This document shows, piece by piece, positions 44,100 through 52,817 of a stretch of DNA of 64,000 nt (its first letter is position 1; the number at the start of each line of letters is the position of its first letter). The position numbers were made by a program, and so were the translations under genes. Location of the stretch: positions 62,001 through 126,000 of the forward strand of contig CAWELH010000005.1 in the NCBI GenBank assembly GCA_963809925.1. The letters run 5' to 3'. A model generated the notes under the pieces. It did not search any database. It was given only the letters and a program-made list of their open reading frames with translations, and had not been told where the DNA came from. Source of the stretch: DASQZK01 sp963809925. Lineage in GTDB: Bacteria; Bacteroidota; Bacteroidia; Bacteroidales; GCA-2748055.

Positions 44100-44894
44100 A
44101 TGGATTTAAAGTTGCGCAATAAGACAGCCTTCATCAGTGGCTCGACAAAAGGCATTGGATTTGGCATTGCAAAGAAATTGCTTGAAGAAGGTGCAAAGGT
44201 AATTATCAACGGAAGAAATCCTGAGAGTGTGGAAACGGCCCTTCGGGATCTTCACTCCCTGGGACACACATCTTCCGTTTCAGGAATTTCCGCAGATTTT
44301 TCAAATGCGGATGATGTGGAAAAACTGGCAAATGAGCTGCCCCAGCTCGACATCCTGGTCAATAATGTTGGTCTTTACGAGCCCAAGGCTTTTGAAGATA
44401 TTACCGATGATGACTGGTACAAAGCCTTTGGAATAAATGTTATGAGCGGAGTAAGATTATCGAGACATGTCCTGCCGCAGATGCTAAAAAGAAACCAGGG
44501 CAGAATCATCTTTATCTCCAGCGAATCTGCCATATTCATTCCCGGGGAGATGTTACACTATGGTGTGACCAAGACCGCCATTCTGGCGGTATCGAGGGGG
44601 CTGGCAGAATTGACCATAAATACAGGTGTCACCGTCAACACGATTCTTCCCGGTCCAACTAAAACCGAAGGCACTATCGACTTTCTAAATGAACTGGCAA
44701 AGACGGATCGGATCACTCCTGAGCAGGCAGAAAAAGAATTTTTCAAAACCAAAAGACCTTCCTCCCTTATTCAACGGCATGCCCTGGTAGAGGAGGTAGC
44801 CAACACGGTTGTATATTTTGCCAGTCCGTTGTCATCTGCCACCAATGGGGCTGTTATTCGGGTTGAAGGAGGAATTCTCAGGTCGGTGGTGTAA
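44100..44894 (+). CDS. SDR-family oxidoreductase
   Basis: The 264-residue classical SDR has the cofactor motif SGSTKGIGFGIA (14-25), an Arg at the end of the second strand (INGRNPES) that suggests NADP preference, LVNNVGLYEP, IFISSESA, the catalytic YGVTK in LHYGVTKTA, and NTILPGPTKTEG. The C-terminus ends ATNGAVIRVEGGILRSVV. It is a single gene convergent with the amidohydrolase gene. FabG-like and sugar-dehydrogenase-like SDRs cannot be separated by eye, so no substrate is proposed. Confidence 0.88.
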   Translation: MDLKLRNKTAFISGSTKGIGFGIAKKLLEEGAKVIINGRNPESVETALRDLHSLGHTSSVSGISADFSNADDVEKLANELPQLDILVNNVGLYEPKAFEDITDDDWYKAFGINVMSGVRLSRHVLPQMLKRNQGRIIFISSESAIFIPGEMLHYGVTKTAILAVSRGLAELTINTGVTVNTILPGPTKTEGTIDFLNELAKTDRITPEQAEKEFFKTKRPSSLIQRHALVEEVANTVVYFASPLSSATNGAVIRVEGGILRSVV

Positions 44895-45001
44895 GAAAAA
44901 TAATAAACGGTCCAAACCGGTCCTGAAATTCGGGAACACCATTATCTTATAATCCTCAAAGGGAATAGCATGCGTACAGCAACCGTAATTGTCCAGGGTG
45001 T

Positions 45002-46759
45002 TTATTTAGATTCTATTGCCCCGGATGAATAAACGATTTTCCCGCCAACAATGGTCAATTCAGCCTTGATGTCCCGGATCCGGTCAACCGGGCAGGTCAG
45101 AATATCATCAGAAAGAATCGCAATATCAGCCAGTTTTCCTGCTTCGAGCGAGCCTTTGATGGATTCTTCGAAAGATCCCCAGGCATTGTTTATTGTATAC
45201 GTTTTTAATGCTTCCTGCCTGCTTACAGCTTCCTCCGGTACAACTACATTTCCGTTTTCGGTTGTACGGGTTACCATTGTCCACATAGCCAGGAAGGGAT
45301 TGTAAGGGTTGATGGATTTGTCGGCATCAAATTTTACCATATGGTCAGAACCCCCGTTAACCATAACTCCTGCATCCATCAGAGAACGGTAAGGCATAAA
45401 GGTTTTTATTCGTTCATCGCCAAGAATATACTTCATGGCATCGGCATCTTTGTAGAACCATGCGGCCTGCATATCTGCATATACTCCCAGTTTTTTCATC
45501 CTTTCTATGGCATCAGGGGTAAAGAAATTCCCATGAATAATGGAAAACCGCAAATCTTTGACAGGATATGTTCTGTTCACTTCCTCATAAACATCCAGTA
45601 GCCTGTCCACACCTCCTCCGCCGGTACAATGTGCGGTGAATTTCCATCCCAGGCCGGCGGCGGTCTTTACTATTGGAACAAGGTCGTCATACGAGTAATT
45701 AATAACTCCGCGGTAGGACGGATCTTCTATACCGTATATTTTTGCTGCTCGTGCCCCCCAGGGCTCACGCAGGTAAGCGGTTCCGGTTAGAATGCCCCCA
45801 TCGAGAATGACTTTTAACGCACCGATCCTGACCCATTTATCCCCGTCGCCTGTCTTAAAGTCAAGATTTTTCACTTCGTCAACCAGTGTATCTTTGTTCT
45901 GCCCTGAGAACAAGGGCAGGAGGATATTAATAAAAACCCGTGCTGTCAGATCTCCATGGTTCTCCAGTTCCTGGTACAGTTTCCTGGAATTTGCATTCCC
46001 CGCCCCTTCACATACACTTGTAATTCCATAGCTGTTGTACCGTTTAAGCATGTTAACGAGTGCTTCCTCCTTTTCTTTGTCCGAATACCTGTCAGAAGTC
46101 GGAATCTTCAACAATTCGAAGGCAGATCGTTTCAACAGGCCGGTGAGACGGCCGGTATGTTTATCACGTATAAGCCCCTGATGTCTTGTAGCAGAAGTAA
46201 TTCCCGAAATTCTCATGGCTGCCGTATTTATTACACCTCCATATGAACCATCCAGAAACACCGGATTGTCAGGTGCAACAGAATCAAGTTCCTTCAGGGT
46301 GGGCGGCCTCATATCGAGGAGCCGGGTGTAAAAGAATTTCGGAAAGATGATCCACTCCCCGTCGGCTTTCTTACCTGCCTGGTCAGTGATCCAATCCAGG
46401 AGGGCTTGAATTGTATGAACGTCAGGGATCTCATCGGTCAGTTCACTCAGCGAGGCTGACTGGGGATGAAGATGCCCCTCTATCAGACCAGGGAGGACAG
46501 TCCTTCCACCGGCATCAATAACTTTTGTCTGATTTCCTATATATCTGTTGATCATCTTTGCAGAGCCAACCGCAAGGATACTGTCACCTTTGACGGCCAT
46601 GGCTTCAGCGATGTCAAAATCCTGATCGACCGTAACAATCTTCCCATTGATGATCACAAAATCAGCATATTCCCTGGTTATGCATGAGGATGTAAAAAAC
46701 AAGGTAAACAAGCTCAGAATTACAATCCGCTTCCAGACATGTTTTTTTATTTCCATCAT
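45002..46759 (-). CDS. Amidohydrolase family lipoprotein (YtcJ type)
   Basis: The 585-residue protein has a lipoprotein signal (IVILSLFTLFFTSSC) and the YtcJ-like amidohydrolase layout: a small beta domain (FVIINGKIVTVDQDFDIAEA), the first metal motif GLIEGHLHPQSAS, the central Lys/His region KVILDGGILTGTAYL and KFTAHCTGGGGVD, the Asp motif MVNGGSDHMVKFD, and a closing NAWGSFEESIKGSLEAGKLADI. YtcJ relatives hydrolyse N-acyl or imide bonds, but most are uncharacterised. The membrane-anchored location is unusual for a nucleotide or amino-acid amidase and suggests an external substrate. It lies 15 bp after the GNAT gene on the same strand and may be co-transcribed. Confidence 0.88.
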   Translation of the reverse strand: MMEIKKHVWKRIVILSLFTLFFTSSCITREYADFVIINGKIVTVDQDFDIAEAMAVKGDSILAVGSAKMINRYIGNQTKVIDAGGRTVLPGLIEGHLHPQSASLSELTDEIPDVHTIQALLDWITDQAGKKADGEWIIFPKFFYTRLLDMRPPTLKELDSVAPDNPVFLDGSYGGVINTAAMRISGITSATRHQGLIRDKHTGRLTGLLKRSAFELLKIPTSDRYSDKEKEEALVNMLKRYNSYGITSVCEGAGNANSRKLYQELENHGDLTARVFINILLPLFSGQNKDTLVDEVKNLDFKTGDGDKWVRIGALKVILDGGILTGTAYLREPWGARAAKIYGIEDPSYRGVINYSYDDLVPIVKTAAGLGWKFTAHCTGGGGVDRLLDVYEEVNRTYPVKDLRFSIIHGNFFTPDAIERMKKLGVYADMQAAWFYKDADAMKYILGDERIKTFMPYRSLMDAGVMVNGGSDHMVKFDADKSINPYNPFLAMWTMVTRTTENGNVVVPEEAVSRQEALKTYTINNAWGSFEESIKGSLEAGKLADIAILSDDILTCPVDRIRDIKAELTIVGGKIVYSSGAIESK

Positions 46760-46774
46760 AGATATTATATAAGT

Positions 46775-47641
46775 TTATCCGAATTCTGGTCCGCAAATGA
46801 GATATTGTAGAGCTGGAATACCAGGATAAGGATTATCCCCCATGTACATCCGGGTAAAAGAGCGTTGTCTGGTAAATCCGATGGATTCGAGCCATCTGAA
46901 AAGTTCTGTCTGTACCGCAGGGACATCCACAACGATCGGGCTGTTGCCAAGGTCGTTCAGGACTGCCATAATCAGATTTTGCGCAGACTGAACATCGGGT
47001 GCAGATACCGGACCCACCTGAATAAAACGGGAACCTCTTCTCCCGAGAATAAAACCAGTGACATGATCCCCAGATTTCAACACACGGCATAATTCCTGAC
47101 TATTTTGGACCAGTTCCCTGATAAGGTCCCCCCTGCCGGCTCCAAAGACGTCGTTATCAAGGGATATTACCGCTTCAATATTTTCATTTTTAACCGGTTC
47201 GGTAGCCATGGTGTTTTCATGTTTTCCCAATGCAGCATCCTTTCCCATCCTGGTCATCCGGTGAATGTCATATTCATCCAGAAAGCCCAGTTTGCGATAA
47301 ACCGGGTGACCTGCCGGGGTGGCATCAAGCTTGATGGACGGACAATCGTTAAGGAGGTCAAACGTTTCCAGCAGCAATTTTTTACTTATCCCTCTTCCTC
47401 GGTATTCACGATCAACGAGGACCATCCCAATCCATGCAATCAGGTTTTCGTAAATGACAGCGGTGGTGGTTCCAACAACTTTTTCGTCGACTTTTGCAAC
47501 CAGACATATATTTTGCTTACCATCCAGAAGAATCTGCCAGTCTTTTTCTGTCTGGTTCCAGTTTTCCGAAGAAGAGAGTCGTAGACCCTCCGGTAAATCG
47601 GAAATCTGCATACCGGCAATTGTTGTCAGGGAAGCCTCCAT
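46775..47641 (-). CDS. Double GNAT-domain N-acetyltransferase
   Basis: The 288-residue cytoplasmic protein has an N-terminal GNAT domain (about 10-140) with the acetyl-CoA loop segment VLVDREYRGRGISKKLLLE and the YRKLGF motif. A second, more degenerate GNAT-like half (about 150-285) follows, with GFILGRRGSRFIQVGPVSAPD. This tandem layout is common in bacterial acetyltransferases of unknown acceptor. It is upstream of the amidohydrolase in the same direction. No substrate can be given. Confidence 0.85.
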   Translation of the reverse strand: MEASLTTIAGMQISDLPEGLRLSSSENWNQTEKDWQILLDGKQNICLVAKVDEKVVGTTTAVIYENLIAWIGMVLVDREYRGRGISKKLLLETFDLLNDCPSIKLDATPAGHPVYRKLGFLDEYDIHRMTRMGKDAALGKHENTMATEPVKNENIEAVISLDNDVFGAGRGDLIRELVQNSQELCRVLKSGDHVTGFILGRRGSRFIQVGPVSAPDVQSAQNLIMAVLNDLGNSPIVVDVPAVQTELFRWLESIGFTRQRSFTRMYMGDNPYPGIPALQYLICGPEFG

Positions 47642-47994
47642 CTGCCTGTTCCTTACTTCATTTCAACATTCCTGTTTTACTGTCTGTTGAGACAGCTAAT
47701 TTACCAATAAGTTTAATAAAAACGAGAACTCGCAGAATTCAATTCCTCGATGTTAAACAATAATTATCTTGATCTGTTAGACTGACTTTCATTTATCTTA
47801 CAACTTATATTACTTTGCGGAAAACAGGAAGCGCTGTCTCCGGCCAAAGAAGCAATCCATTTGCAAACCATCATTAAATGTAATCTGGTAAGTGAACACC
47901 CATGCCACAATACTGGAGCATTATACTTGGGCGCTATTTACGTTCAAATTACCATGTTTTGTAGCGTCTGAAATAAAAAATTATTCCATATCTC
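47642..47994. other. Intergenic region, nothing certain
   Basis: The divergent gap between the GNAT gene and the second lacI gene contains no supported gene or RNA. A near-consensus -7 box (TTACTTTG, about 47811-47818) is far from any start and is not called. The lacI promoter is at its right end. Confidence 0.4.
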
Positions 47995-48025
47995 TTTACA
48001 TATGGCATGAATTTTCATACATTTG
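47995..48025 (+). promoter_or_regulatory. Promoter of the lacI-kdu-TRAP operon
   Basis: TTTA (47995-47998, one mismatch to TTTG), a 19-bp spacer and TACATTTG (48018-48025) form a Bacteroidota promoter. It lies only 18 bp before the ATG at 48043, which argues against the in-frame ATG at 48007, because that one would be upstream of the transcript start. Confidence 0.55.
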
Positions 48026-48026
48026 C

Positions 48027-48038
48027 GCAATCGATTGC
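48027..48038. promoter_or_regulatory. LacI-type operator
   Basis: GCAATCGATTGC is a perfect 12-bp palindrome with the central CG of LacI-family operators. It sits one base after the -7 box and 4 bp before the lacI ATG, over the expected transcription start. Bound repressor would block the whole downstream operon, including lacI itself. Confidence 0.6.
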
Positions 48039-48042
48039 ACCA

Positions 48043-49062
48043 ATGATCAAGGCAAACATAACCATACATGATATAGCCAGAATTCTCGAGGTATCACCTT
48101 CAACGGTATCAAGAGCCCTGAACGACAATCCCAGGATAAGTCTGCCTACACGACGTGCAGTAAAGGAGCTGGCTCTTGAGAAAGGGTATCGTCCCAATAA
48201 TATCGCAACGTCTCTGAGAAAAGGAACAAGCATGACCATTGGCGTTGTTATACCCAGGATAAACAGGTATTTTTTTTCATGCGTAATCAGCGGCATGGAG
48301 GAGATCCTGAACGAGGCGGGCTATAACCTGATGATCTGCCAGACACTTGAAGATCAGCACAAGGAAATTGAAGGACTTCGAACGCTGATGAATATGCGTG
48401 CTGATGCCCTGTTTATTTCCCTCGCTGCGGGGACACGCCATTCTTCATACATTAGTGAACTTGCAACGAGAGGTATGAATATTTACATGTTCGACCGTGT
48501 TGATGAAACTCTCGGAGTCAGTAGTGTGAAACTCGATGATTACCATGGCGCTTTTGAAACCGTGAAACATATGGTCAGCCAGGGCTATAAAAACATCGCC
48601 CATATGGCCGGGCCGACGAACCTTAATGTTTACCGCGACCGCAAACAGGGTTATCTCGAAGCTCTTGATGAGGCCGGCCTCGTGCAAAACCGTAAATTTA
48701 TTTTTCCGGATGTCCTCACCCGTGAAAAGTCCTACGAAATCGTTGTGGACCTTTTCCGGTCAGGCAACAGACCAGATGCCATCTTTGCTGCCAGTGACTT
48801 CCCTGCCCTGGGAGCCCTTCTCGCTGCCAGGGAGCTGGGACTCAAGGTGCCTGAAGATTTGGGTATTGCCGGTTTTGCCAATGAACCGTTCACGGAATTC
48901 GTCCAGCCCGGCCTGACAACAACAGATCAGAATCCGGAGGAAATGGGACGCAGAGTCGCATCAATGTTTCTGGAGAATATCGAAAATCCCGGAATTAACC
49001 GGGAAACCATTAAACCGGAACTGGTAGTCCGGGGTTCAACGTTAAGAACACCTATAATATAA
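48043..49062 (+). CDS. LacI-family regulator of the KduI/KduD/TRAP uronate operon
   Basis: The 339-residue protein (ATG at 48043) has the helix-turn-helix TIHDIARILEVSPSTVSRAL, the hinge helix YRPNNIATSLRKG, and an effector domain (TIGVVIPRINRYFFSCVISG, then GIAGFANEPFTEFVQPGLTT) of the classical LacI type. It is the first gene of an eight-gene operon for unsaturated-uronate breakdown and transport. The palindrome just before its start suggests autorepression, with an intermediate such as a keto-deoxy sugar acid as the probable inducer. The upstream in-frame ATG at 48007 lacks conservation and precedes the promoter. Confidence 0.92.
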   Translation: MIKANITIHDIARILEVSPSTVSRALNDNPRISLPTRRAVKELALEKGYRPNNIATSLRKGTSMTIGVVIPRINRYFFSCVISGMEEILNEAGYNLMICQTLEDQHKEIEGLRTLMNMRADALFISLAAGTRHSSYISELATRGMNIYMFDRVDETLGVSSVKLDDYHGAFETVKHMVSQGYKNIAHMAGPTNLNVYRDRKQGYLEALDEAGLVQNRKFIFPDVLTREKSYEIVVDLFRSGNRPDAIFAASDFPALGALLAARELGLKVPEDLGIAGFANEPFTEFVQPGLTTTDQNPEEMGRRVASMFLENIENPGINRETIKPELVVRGSTLRTPII

Positions 49063-49081
49063 ACATTAAATACATATCAAC

Positions 49082-49924
49082 ATGGCAATCAACTATGAAA
49101 TCAGGTATTCGAATCACCCTGATGATGCCCGCCGATACGATTCGGAACGCATCAGAAAAGAATACCTTGTTCCAGGTATCATGAAAAATGATGAAATCAA
49201 TCTGGTATATTCCTTCAACGACAGGCTTATTGTGGGAGGCTGTGTCCCCGTTAGCAAAAAGCTCACCCTTGAACCCATCAAACCGCTTAAATCGGAACAT
49301 TTTCTCGACCGTCGTGAACTCGGTGTCATCAATGTTGGCGGCAACGGCGTGATCATCGTTGACGGAAAAGAAATTAAGATTGGTTTCAAAGAAGCACTGT
49401 ATGTCGGCATGGGCGCAAAAGATGTGATTTTCACAAGTACCGATCCCAAACATCCGGCACATTATTATATCAATTCTGCACCTGCCCATACTTCATACCC
49501 GACAAGGCGGGTCACCCTGGCCGACGCCGATGTGGCTGAACTCGGATCACTTGAAACTTCAAATGCGAGAAAGATTAACAAATTGCTCGTTAACAGTGTA
49601 ATACAGACCTGTCAGCTCCAGATGGGGATGACAGAGCTCAAAACCGGCAGCGTTTGGAATACGATGCCGCCACATGTACATAGTCGCCGCATGGAAGCCT
49701 ATTTTTATTTTGAGGTCCCGGATGATCAGGCTATCTGCCACTTTATGGGCGAACCTCAGCAGACCAGGCATATATGGATGCAGAATGAGGAAGCGGTCAT
49801 CTCCCCACCATGGTCCATCCATGCAGCTGCAGGTACAGGAAAATATTCCTTCATTTGGGGCATGGCCGGTGAAAATCTGGATTATGGCGATATGGATGCC
49901 GTGAAGATCAATGAGATACGATAA
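49082..49924 (+). CDS. kduI: 5-dehydro-4-deoxy-D-glucuronate isomerase
   Basis: KduI converts 4-deoxy-L-threo-5-hexosulose uronate, formed from unsaturated uronates after polysaccharide lyase action, to 3-deoxy-D-glycero-2,5-hexodiulosonate. The 280-residue double-cupin protein has the family start (NYEIRYSNHPDDARRYDSER), GGCVPV, and the zinc ligands in TMPPHVHSRRMEAYFYFEV (His, His, Glu) with a further His in SIHAAAGTGKYSFIWGMAGEN. It is followed by kduD after 42 bp, the usual pairing. The substrate implies pectin-, alginate- or glycosaminoglycan-type lyase products, although no lyase is in the window. Confidence 0.97.
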   Translation: MAINYEIRYSNHPDDARRYDSERIRKEYLVPGIMKNDEINLVYSFNDRLIVGGCVPVSKKLTLEPIKPLKSEHFLDRRELGVINVGGNGVIIVDGKEIKIGFKEALYVGMGAKDVIFTSTDPKHPAHYYINSAPAHTSYPTRRVTLADADVAELGSLETSNARKINKLLVNSVIQTCQLQMGMTELKTGSVWNTMPPHVHSRRMEAYFYFEVPDDQAICHFMGEPQQTRHIWMQNEEAVISPPWSIHAAAGTGKYSFIWGMAGENLDYGDMDAVKINEIR

Positions 49925-49966
49925 CCGGAAATAAATGCAGAAATAGTAACCTTAATACACCATCCT

Positions 49967-50755
49967 ATGTCACTTGAATTATTCAGTCTGAAAGGTAAAC
50001 GGGCACTGGTCACCGGCGGTACCCATGGCCTGGGCATGGCCATTGCAAAAGGTCTTGCCGATGCCGGTGCGGAACTCATTGTCAATGATATCTTTTCTGA
50101 AAAACTTGAAAAGGCAGCGGCCGGATACAAAGCAGACGGGATCAATGTCCATACTTACCTTTTCGATGTCACAAAGGAAGATCAGGTTATTACCTATGTC
50201 GCCAAAATGGAGAAGGAAGTGGGCCCCATTGATATCCTGGTAAACAATGCAGGTATCATTAAGCGTATTCCCATCCTCGACATGAAAGTGGAAGATTACC
50301 GGGACGTTCTCGACATCGACCTTGTAGCGCCATTCATCATGGCTAAACATATTGTTCCTGGTATGATCAAACGCGGACACGGAAAGATCATAAATATGTG
50401 CTCTATGATGAGCGAGCTTGGAAGAGACACTGTTTCAGCCTATGCCGCAGCCAAAGGCGGATTGAAGATGTTGACAAAGAACATGGCCACAGAATGGGCG
50501 AAACATAACATTCAGGCAAACGGTATCGGTCCGGGATATTTCGCAACGGAACAGACGGCACCGATCCGGGTGAATGGACATCCATTCAACGATTTCATCA
50601 TCCAGAGAACCCCGGCAGGAAGATGGGGTGACCCGTCCGATCTTGCAGGGACCGCAATATTCCTGGCATCACATGCGTCCGACTTTGTTAACGGCATGGT
50701 GGTATATGTCGATGGCGGTATCCTGGCCACCATCGGAAAACCTGCCAATGAATAA
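49967..50755 (+). CDS. kduD: 2-keto-3-deoxy-gluconate dehydrogenase / 2-deoxy-D-gluconate 3-dehydrogenase
   Basis: KduD reduces 3-deoxy-D-glycero-2,5-hexodiulosonate to 2-keto-3-deoxygluconate. The 262-residue classical SDR has VTGGTHGLGMAIA, an acidic end of strand two (IVNDIFSE), which suggests NAD preference, LVNNAGIIKRIP, NMCSMMSELG, the catalytic Tyr/Lys in SAYAAAKGGLK, and GPGYFATEQTAP, a KduD feature. The step after it needs 2-keto-3-deoxygluconate kinase, which is not in the operon, although the aldolase is. Confidence 0.93.
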   Translation: MSLELFSLKGKRALVTGGTHGLGMAIAKGLADAGAELIVNDIFSEKLEKAAAGYKADGINVHTYLFDVTKEDQVITYVAKMEKEVGPIDILVNNAGIIKRIPILDMKVEDYRDVLDIDLVAPFIMAKHIVPGMIKRGHGKIINMCSMMSELGRDTVSAYAAAKGGLKMLTKNMATEWAKHNIQANGIGPGYFATEQTAPIRVNGHPFNDFIIQRTPAGRWGDPSDLAGTAIFLASHASDFVNGMVVYVDGGILATIGKPANE

Positions 50756-50801
50756 CCGGCAGCATCTTAATACGAAACTTTCAACCTTTAAAATTAATAG
50801 T

Positions 50802-52076
50802 ATGAAATCCAGGCTTTTTCAACTTTTCATCACAGGCATAATTATAATGTTGGCATCCTGCTCAGGGAAAGAAAACCTGACAGCCCGCTTTTTCAACCCC
50901 CTCGACATCGCCTTGCAGGAGGAAGTCGTTACAATTTCAGCCGAAGCGTATACCGACAGTATAGGCATCATCCCCAAAGGAAAGTTGCCGGTATTTGTAT
51001 CGGAAGGCGACACACTGCCATCACAATGCCTCGATTTTGACAATGACGGAAAATCCGACCAGGTACTGGTTTTAGTCTCCATGCCTGCAAAATCATCGAA
51101 GAAAGTGGAGATCTCATACGTAAGTAAAGACAAATATCCTGCTTTCAAGGCCAGGACAAACATCAGGTTTGCCCGTCACGTAAAAAATGCCACCGAACTC
51201 GACACGGCTACAAGAGCACAGACAGCTGACACTGAGGTGACTTCGACGATCTTCCAGATGGAAGGTCCGGCGTGGGAAAATGACAAAGTAGGCTTCCGGA
51301 ATTATTTTGATCTGAGAAACGGTATGGACATCTTTGGCAAGCAAACACCAGAAATGGTGCTCGACAGTGTAGGTCTGAACAGGAGGATTGAAATGGGAAA
51401 CGGCCAGGTTGTCGGGGCTAGCTACCACGATATCAGTACATGGGGAATGGACGTGCTGAAAGTTGCGAATTCACTTGGTGCTGGTTCTGTCGCTCTCCTG
51501 AGTGACGATTCACTATATCGTATTGGTGACAATGGTTATGGCACCTTTAAACGACTCTATGAAGGACCGCTGCAAAGTCAGTTTTTATTCAGTTTCCCGG
51601 GATGGAAGGCTGGAAATCAAAGGCATAATATAAGCCAGTATGTTTCAATCACAGCTGGAAAATACCGTTACAAAACCAGTCTCGTCAGCGGAAAATCCGG
51701 GGAGGGCCTGTCATTCGTCACCGGCATCGTGAACAAACATAGTGATTCACTTTACGTTGAAAAAATCTCTGACCAATACACCCTGCTTCTAACCCATGCT
51801 GTTCAGTCGGAAGATACCGCGATGCTAAGCATGGCCCTTCTTATCCCCACTGAGGAGCTCGAAAAATACGGGCGAACGCGGGATACCGGTGAAGGAATTA
51901 CTGAGACCTTCTATGCGCGGCTGAAAACAAATTCAGGAGTTCCTGTAACATACTGGTTCTACTCGTTCTGGGCAACAGGTGAGCCTGCCTTTGAAGATTT
52001 ACAAAATGTCCTGGCTGTGATCAGAAAAGATGTATCCATGATGGAACATCCGGTGAGTATCAGCAGAATTAAATAA
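50802..52076 (+). CDS. DUF4861-family lipoprotein
   Basis: The 424-residue protein (ATG at 50802) has a lipoprotein signal (LFQLFITGIIIMLASC) and then the DUF4861 domain: SQCLDFDNDGKSDQVLVLVS near the start, GPAWENDKVGFRNYFDLRNG, DIFGKQTPEMVLDSVG, YHDISTWGMDVLKVANSLGAG and a beta-rich remainder. The family has no established activity; members tend to occur with uronate or pectin genes in Bacteroidota. Its placement between kduD and eda in a TRAP-transporter operon suggests a periplasmic hydrolase or binding protein that prepares unsaturated uronides for uptake. That is inference. Confidence 0.85.
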   Translation: MKSRLFQLFITGIIIMLASCSGKENLTARFFNPLDIALQEEVVTISAEAYTDSIGIIPKGKLPVFVSEGDTLPSQCLDFDNDGKSDQVLVLVSMPAKSSKKVEISYVSKDKYPAFKARTNIRFARHVKNATELDTATRAQTADTEVTSTIFQMEGPAWENDKVGFRNYFDLRNGMDIFGKQTPEMVLDSVGLNRRIEMGNGQVVGASYHDISTWGMDVLKVANSLGAGSVALLSDDSLYRIGDNGYGTFKRLYEGPLQSQFLFSFPGWKAGNQRHNISQYVSITAGKYRYKTSLVSGKSGEGLSFVTGIVNKHSDSLYVEKISDQYTLLLTHAVQSEDTAMLSMALLIPTEELEKYGRTRDTGEGITETFYARLKTNSGVPVTYWFYSFWATGEPAFEDLQNVLAVIRKDVSMMEHPVSISRIK

Positions 52077-52129
52077 AATTCTTGCTTTCATTTTAACTTT
52101 AACTATTTTCGAACAATATTTTAAAACTT

Positions 52130-52801
52130 ATGGCACGTTTTAAACGATGGAAGGTTGCCGACACCATGGCTGAACAGGGTTTAATCCCAGTTCTTTACCA
52201 CCCGGATGTAAAAATAATGAAGAATGTGCTTGCAGCTTGTTACAATGGTGGGGGCAGGTTGTTTGAATTTACCAACAGGGGCGACTATGCCCATGAGGTA
52301 TTTTCAGAAATCAATAAATGGGCGAGCGCGGAATTACCGGAGATGATCCTCGGAGCTGGTTCCGTAATCGATGCAGGAACTGCGAGTCTATATATACAGC
52401 TGGGAGCAAATTTTGTGGTGTCGCCGGTATTAAAAGAAGATATGGCCATCACCTGCAATCGAAGAAAGATTTTATGGATGCCGGGATGCGGAACACTTTC
52501 CGAGATTTCAAGAGCTGAGGAGCTCGGCGCCGAGATCGTGAAAATCTTTCCCGGAGCTGCTGTTGGTGGACCCAATTTTGTAAAAGCGATACTGGGACCT
52601 TCTCCATGGACGTCCATCATGCCCACAGGGGACGTGGATCTATCAGAAGAGAATTTACAGGCCTGGTTCCGTGCCGGTGTATCCTGCGTCGGAATGGGAT
52701 CAAATCTTATCAGTAAAGCGCTGATAAAAGATGAATCCTGGAAAGAACTTGAGCTGAGGATGAGAAACACGTTGTCGCTGATCCGCAAAATACGGGGTTG
52801 A
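52130..52801 (+). CDS. eda: KDPG/KHG aldolase
   Basis: Eda splits 2-keto-3-deoxy-6-phosphogluconate into pyruvate and glyceraldehyde 3-phosphate. The 223-residue class I aldolase has GLIPVLYHPDVK, the catalytic Glu in GGGRLFEFTNRG, GAGSVIDAGTA, the binding loop FVVSPVLKED, and the Schiff-base Lys in EIVKIFPGAAVGGPNFVKA followed by MPTGDVDL. It completes the KduI-KduD route, provided the kinase KdgK is supplied from elsewhere in the genome. It is 53 bp after the DUF4861 gene and 16 bp before dctP. Confidence 0.94.
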   Translation: MARFKRWKVADTMAEQGLIPVLYHPDVKIMKNVLAACYNGGGRLFEFTNRGDYAHEVFSEINKWASAELPEMILGAGSVIDAGTASLYIQLGANFVVSPVLKEDMAITCNRRKILWMPGCGTLSEISRAEELGAEIVKIFPGAAVGGPNFVKAILGPSPWTSIMPTGDVDLSEENLQAWFRAGVSCVGMGSNLISKALIKDESWKELELRMRNTLSLIRKIRG

Positions 52802-52817
52802 CAAGGAGGAAAACATT

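Noticed and set aside
47986..48005. CCATAT-N8-ATATGG inverted repeat as the operator of the second lacI gene
   Set aside because: The perfect central-CG palindrome at 48027-48038 is a much better candidate and is correctly placed relative to the promoter.
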